Source: Undaria pinnatifida
Taxonomy: Eukaryota > Sar > Phaeophyceae > Laminariales > Alariaceae
Direction of reading: 5' to 3'
Length of the DNA stretch: 64,000 nt
Assembly: GCA_012845835.1 (NCBI GenBank)
Contig: JABAKD010000016.1
Span: forward strand, 11,250,507 to 11,314,506
In this document: positions 60,880 to 64,000 of the stretch, piece after piece
Position numbering within the stretch: position 1 is the first letter of the stretch
How the letters are laid out: each line of letters begins with the position of its first letter
Position numbers and translations under genes: made by a program
Notes under the pieces: model-generated
The model's input: only the letters and a program-made list of their open reading frames with translations
Databases searched by the model: none
What the model was told of the DNA's origin: nothing

Positions 60880-61540
60880 AAGCCGATGTAGAAGAAGAAG
60901 AAAAAAAACAAATCTAGAAGATCCCAGCCAAACTTTGCGTGGACGATCGTCTATGGGCCCAATTTGGCAGAACTTTGTTTCGGAACTTTTTTCAATTTGC
61001 TACAAAAAATGGATTTCCCGCGGGGATCTTGGCCAACAACTACTTGACTAATTGTCAAGCAGATCTTGGATTAGACGCCGCGTGATTTCGTGTGCTCCAC
61101 ACACTTTGGTCGACGTTATCACGACAGCGTCGTGAAATCCGAACGTGGCAAGCTCGTTAGGGGCTCCGACCCTCCCTTGGTGTACAGAGTTCAATTTACG
61201 GCCGCTGACGTGTGGCGGGCGGCGATCAGGCTTCTGTTAAAAACACATTTGGCGGCTGCTGTGTAGAAAACTGAGACAAGAACTTTATATCGTCTCCCAA
61301 CGGGCGAAAATACAATTTTGAGCCAGTTTGACGGAAGACCACAGGACAACACAAGCAACCTCTCACGCCCTAGGACATGGACCAAGATGAACTCGTGAAC
61401 CCTTCAGTGCTATCACTTATACTCATGTGACCCTGACCGGAACGAAGAGGAGTGATCGTGGGTTGCCTCTATCTCGAGATCGAAGGTCAATAGTGTTTGG
61501 TGGACAACGTTGATCGAGGCTTGATGAAAATTGACCACTT
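60880..61540. repeat. Dispersed 650-bp repeat, copy 2
   Basis: Relative of 43793-44440, carrying the same ordered landmarks from CAAACTTTGCGTGGACGAT to TGGACAACGTTGATCGAGG. It lies between the decayed retroelement and aminopeptidase copy 2. Confidence 0.8.
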
Positions 61541-61979
61541 GGGCTGCATGACTAAAAAAGAGCCAGGAAAATAATATTTAAATAATTTCCCCCCCCATAT
61601 CGATGGTACTGGACATCGTTCAGCTAACAGTTCCAAAAGCAAGGTTTGAAACTTTGGGTCGAATTATCGGCATTCCATTAGTACCGGCTTTACTCAAAAT
61701 TGTTCTTGTTTAGTTACAGTTTGACGCAGTACACCCAAAAGCGAAATCAATCAAGGCCCACACCTTGGCCTGCTCGGACTCACACGGTCGGCAGATACAA
61801 CTCTTGCTCTGTTAACCCACGAGCAGTGGACCAAGACCGGAAACCCGACGCCTAAGCGCGCTCAGACGAATCCGAAGCCGAGCGACAGAGGAACTGGATG
61901 CCAATATTCCTGAACAAAGATCTGCGCACACTCGCCCCAAGTCCCGCTCTTGCTGATTACCATCGGGCCGGAAAGCACA

Positions 61980-63976
61980 TTAAGTGGATGGAATTGATGC
62001 ACGCCCCCATCGGAATATCCCGTCGGCCACGGTGTTGACCACCCCTCTTACATGTTTGGCTTGAAGGCACCAACCACTACCAGCCTTGAGCACACCCGAC
62101 CGCGGCTCTTTGCCCCTTCGACAATGGTTGACGAGGCAAACAGCTGACATGCTACCCCCGCGCATCAAGATGGTCCCTCCCGCACAGTGTGGAGTGTTCT
62201 CTTCCATAGCGATGAAAGCCAACGCCGTCACAACCATCCCTAGTAGTTCGATGGCATTAATGGATAAGCCATCACTGCCGCGCACTCTCTCCGGGAATCG
62301 ATTCCGAACGTTCTCGTTGAAGCCATCTCTCTCCACCACGCGCCAGACTCTATAAAATACCCCCCCATGACATCCCCAGATGCGTCCGACCACGGCGTGC
62401 GTGAAGGTGGCTGCCTGTGGAAGCTGTACAACAGTGTGTGCAAAGTGCCCGCGGGCGAGCCGAGTGCGCCCTCTAGCATTAACCGCCGAAAACTCGACGT
62501 CGGCATCAAATTCGGGCTTCAGTCGAAGCCGCGCGCGTCGGGTAACCCGCGAGGAGAGGGCGTGTCGTAACTGAAGTCGACCTCGTTGAAACGGTTGGAA
62601 TGGAACGAGGCTGTTCGCATTTGTTCGTTCCACTCTAACCTTTTTGTGTCCGATGTGAAACTGGTGGATGCCGGGCAACCGACTCAACTGATGTTTGCGG
62701 CGAGATCGTGCAGCTCGACGCTAGGGCAGGGGCACTGTCACGTGGGCAGCGAGTGCTCCTGACACAGAGAACAGCTTGACGCGTAATTACTCCGCAAGGC
62801 AAGCCTCACAGAAGGCGGCGCTAGCCATCCAAGTGGCACCTTCGGGACAAATCTAAAAGTTGTGATATTACCGTCGTGCCTCGAGAAGGACTACTGAAAC
62901 TGCTACGAACATTGGTGCCACACGTGTGCCACATCATATATCACCAGAGCCTCCTCCGCAATCCGGTCTTTTGCCTCGTGAGTCTCCTAGTCAAGCCATG
63001 GCGGTATCGCGTGGCTCCTGCCGCGGGCGAGCCCTACGGCGGCCAGGTATGCCCCACCCCGTGAGTCCTATGTCACCCCATGCGCACCCATACCCTCGTG
63101 GGTCTCCAGTTTAAGAAGCACCACCAGTACCAATCAGTTGCCGCAAATCTCGTTCTAAGTCACGGGCCATTCGATTTTGCTCCACCGTATTAACTTCTGG
63201 GACATATTCTTCCTCTCCCAAAATTCACGGTCAGGGTGAGAACGCTAGGAATCTATTTGATTTGACAACCAATCAACGGCAAGCCCAAATATTTTCAGTT
63301 CCAACTTCCAACCGTTGCAACGCCTTTTCTTGGGAGTTAAGACACACCCTCAGAAATTATTATCGCCAGATGTTCAACGGAGGCAAGCCCAGCTGATTGA
63401 GCATGTGGCGTACCCAAAACCGTCCGGCCCGAACTACAGTATCCCACAAACGCGCAGCAGTTTTCCCAACAACGATCGCACTCCCTTTTCAGAAGCGAGC
63501 ACCCTGTCTCCCGGCCACTCACGCAATAGATCACGTAGTTTGGCTAATTAATTGGTTGGCAGTGTTTTCATCATGGCCACCGTACATCTATCACCCTGCC
63601 TAACCACTTCCAACCATGTGTCCCACGAAGAGACTTTTCAGGCCGACAAGAGGAGGGGATCTCCCGATGATCGCTCACCAAACAAGCGAAAATCATCGGA
63701 CGTCTGCTAGCTGACGCCATTAAGAAACGAATGCCTGGCTGATACCATTGAAGTTCGACCATAATGCCGTCGTCGATGTAGTACCGCATCATCACACGGG
63801 GTGCGTACATGTGAGTGCTCGAGCACCAAAGCCAAAAGGCACCAAAATCTCGAGCTTTGACGCCACCCGAGCTGAAGTCGTCCGCTAACTACGACCAGGT
63901 CACCGACTACGTATCCAAACGTCGGCGACCGCGCCCACTCCACTGGTACCTGTCTGAATGCGCAATTTACATCCAT
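61980..63976 (-). pseudogene. Decayed retroelement: reverse transcriptase and RNase H fragments
   Basis: Reading the minus strand from 63976 downward, a first frame has DVNCAFRQVPVEWARSPTFG and LEHSHVRTPC, like the palm of a reverse transcriptase. A second, overlapping frame (63810-63571) has MRYYIDDGIMVELQWYQPG, with the catalytic Y-I-D-D, and then WKWLGRVIDVR. After a gap, RNase H motifs follow in two frames: TPWSDASGDVMGGYFIESG (62509-62240) and INAIELLGMVVTALAF, ILMRGGSMSAV, VNTVADGIFRW (62687-61980). The order RT then RNase H on one strand is that of an autonomous retroelement pol region. Frames shift at least twice. The RNase H site usually read as RGD-.-SAV is RGG here, so a catalytic Asp is lost. 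No integrase, tyrosine recombinase or LTRs were identified, so gypsy or DIRS membership is open. Confidence 0.75.
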
Positions 63977-64000
63977 CTTACCGAGAACTACGCGTGCGTG

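Overview
The window is nuclear DNA of an intron-rich eukaryote. Genes are sparse and long, and every intron I could place is GT-AG. Base composition is near balanced, and repeats fill the introns and intergenic space. Long introns, many CTG/CAG and CTA microsatellites, poly-G/C tracts and a plant-type M17 aminopeptidase would suit a photosynthetic stramenopile such as a brown alga. That placement is an inference; no lineage-specific marker was found.

Layout. 1-7.5 kb: repeats only (a three-copy tandem block, a GATTGGTCG satellite, two TA-flanked TIR elements, two GACCC minisatellite elements). 7.57-9.96 kb, minus: three exons of a mitochondrial ribosomal protein uS17; the last exon was not found. 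12.9-32.9 kb, plus: a complete 14-exon leucine aminopeptidase (M17, 525 aa from the chosen ATG), reconstructed exon by exon with all phases in agreement. Its intron 12 is 7.5 kb and is a nest of repeats. 36.5-39.1 kb, minus: an uncharacterised low-complexity protein in two exons. 42.9-43.1 kb, minus: one possible signal-peptide exon. 46.1-48.6 kb, plus: a cysteine-rich gene model. 52.9-58.6 kb, minus: a second aminopeptidase copy with exons 8-14, intact, about 88% identical in protein to the first and with the same intron positions. 62.0-64.0 kb, minus: a broken reverse transcriptase/RNase H retroelement.

Main results. The two aminopeptidase genes lie tail to tail, with stop codons about 20 kb apart. 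Introns 8, 11 and 13 keep the same repeat types in both copies, so those repeats predate the duplication, while intron 12 differs more than tenfold in length. The second copy lacks exons 1-7 in the 5.3 kb available. It is either 5'-truncated or has a greatly enlarged intron 7 holding the retroelement. A 372-bp miniature LTR retrotransposon (TRIM type) with LTRs, a possible primer-binding site, a purine tract and a short target duplication sits 42 bp before the last exon of the cysteine-rich gene. Several other non-autonomous families were defined by comparing copies within the window. No CRISPR array, operon or prokaryotic defence system is present, and I found no complete tRNA or rRNA gene.
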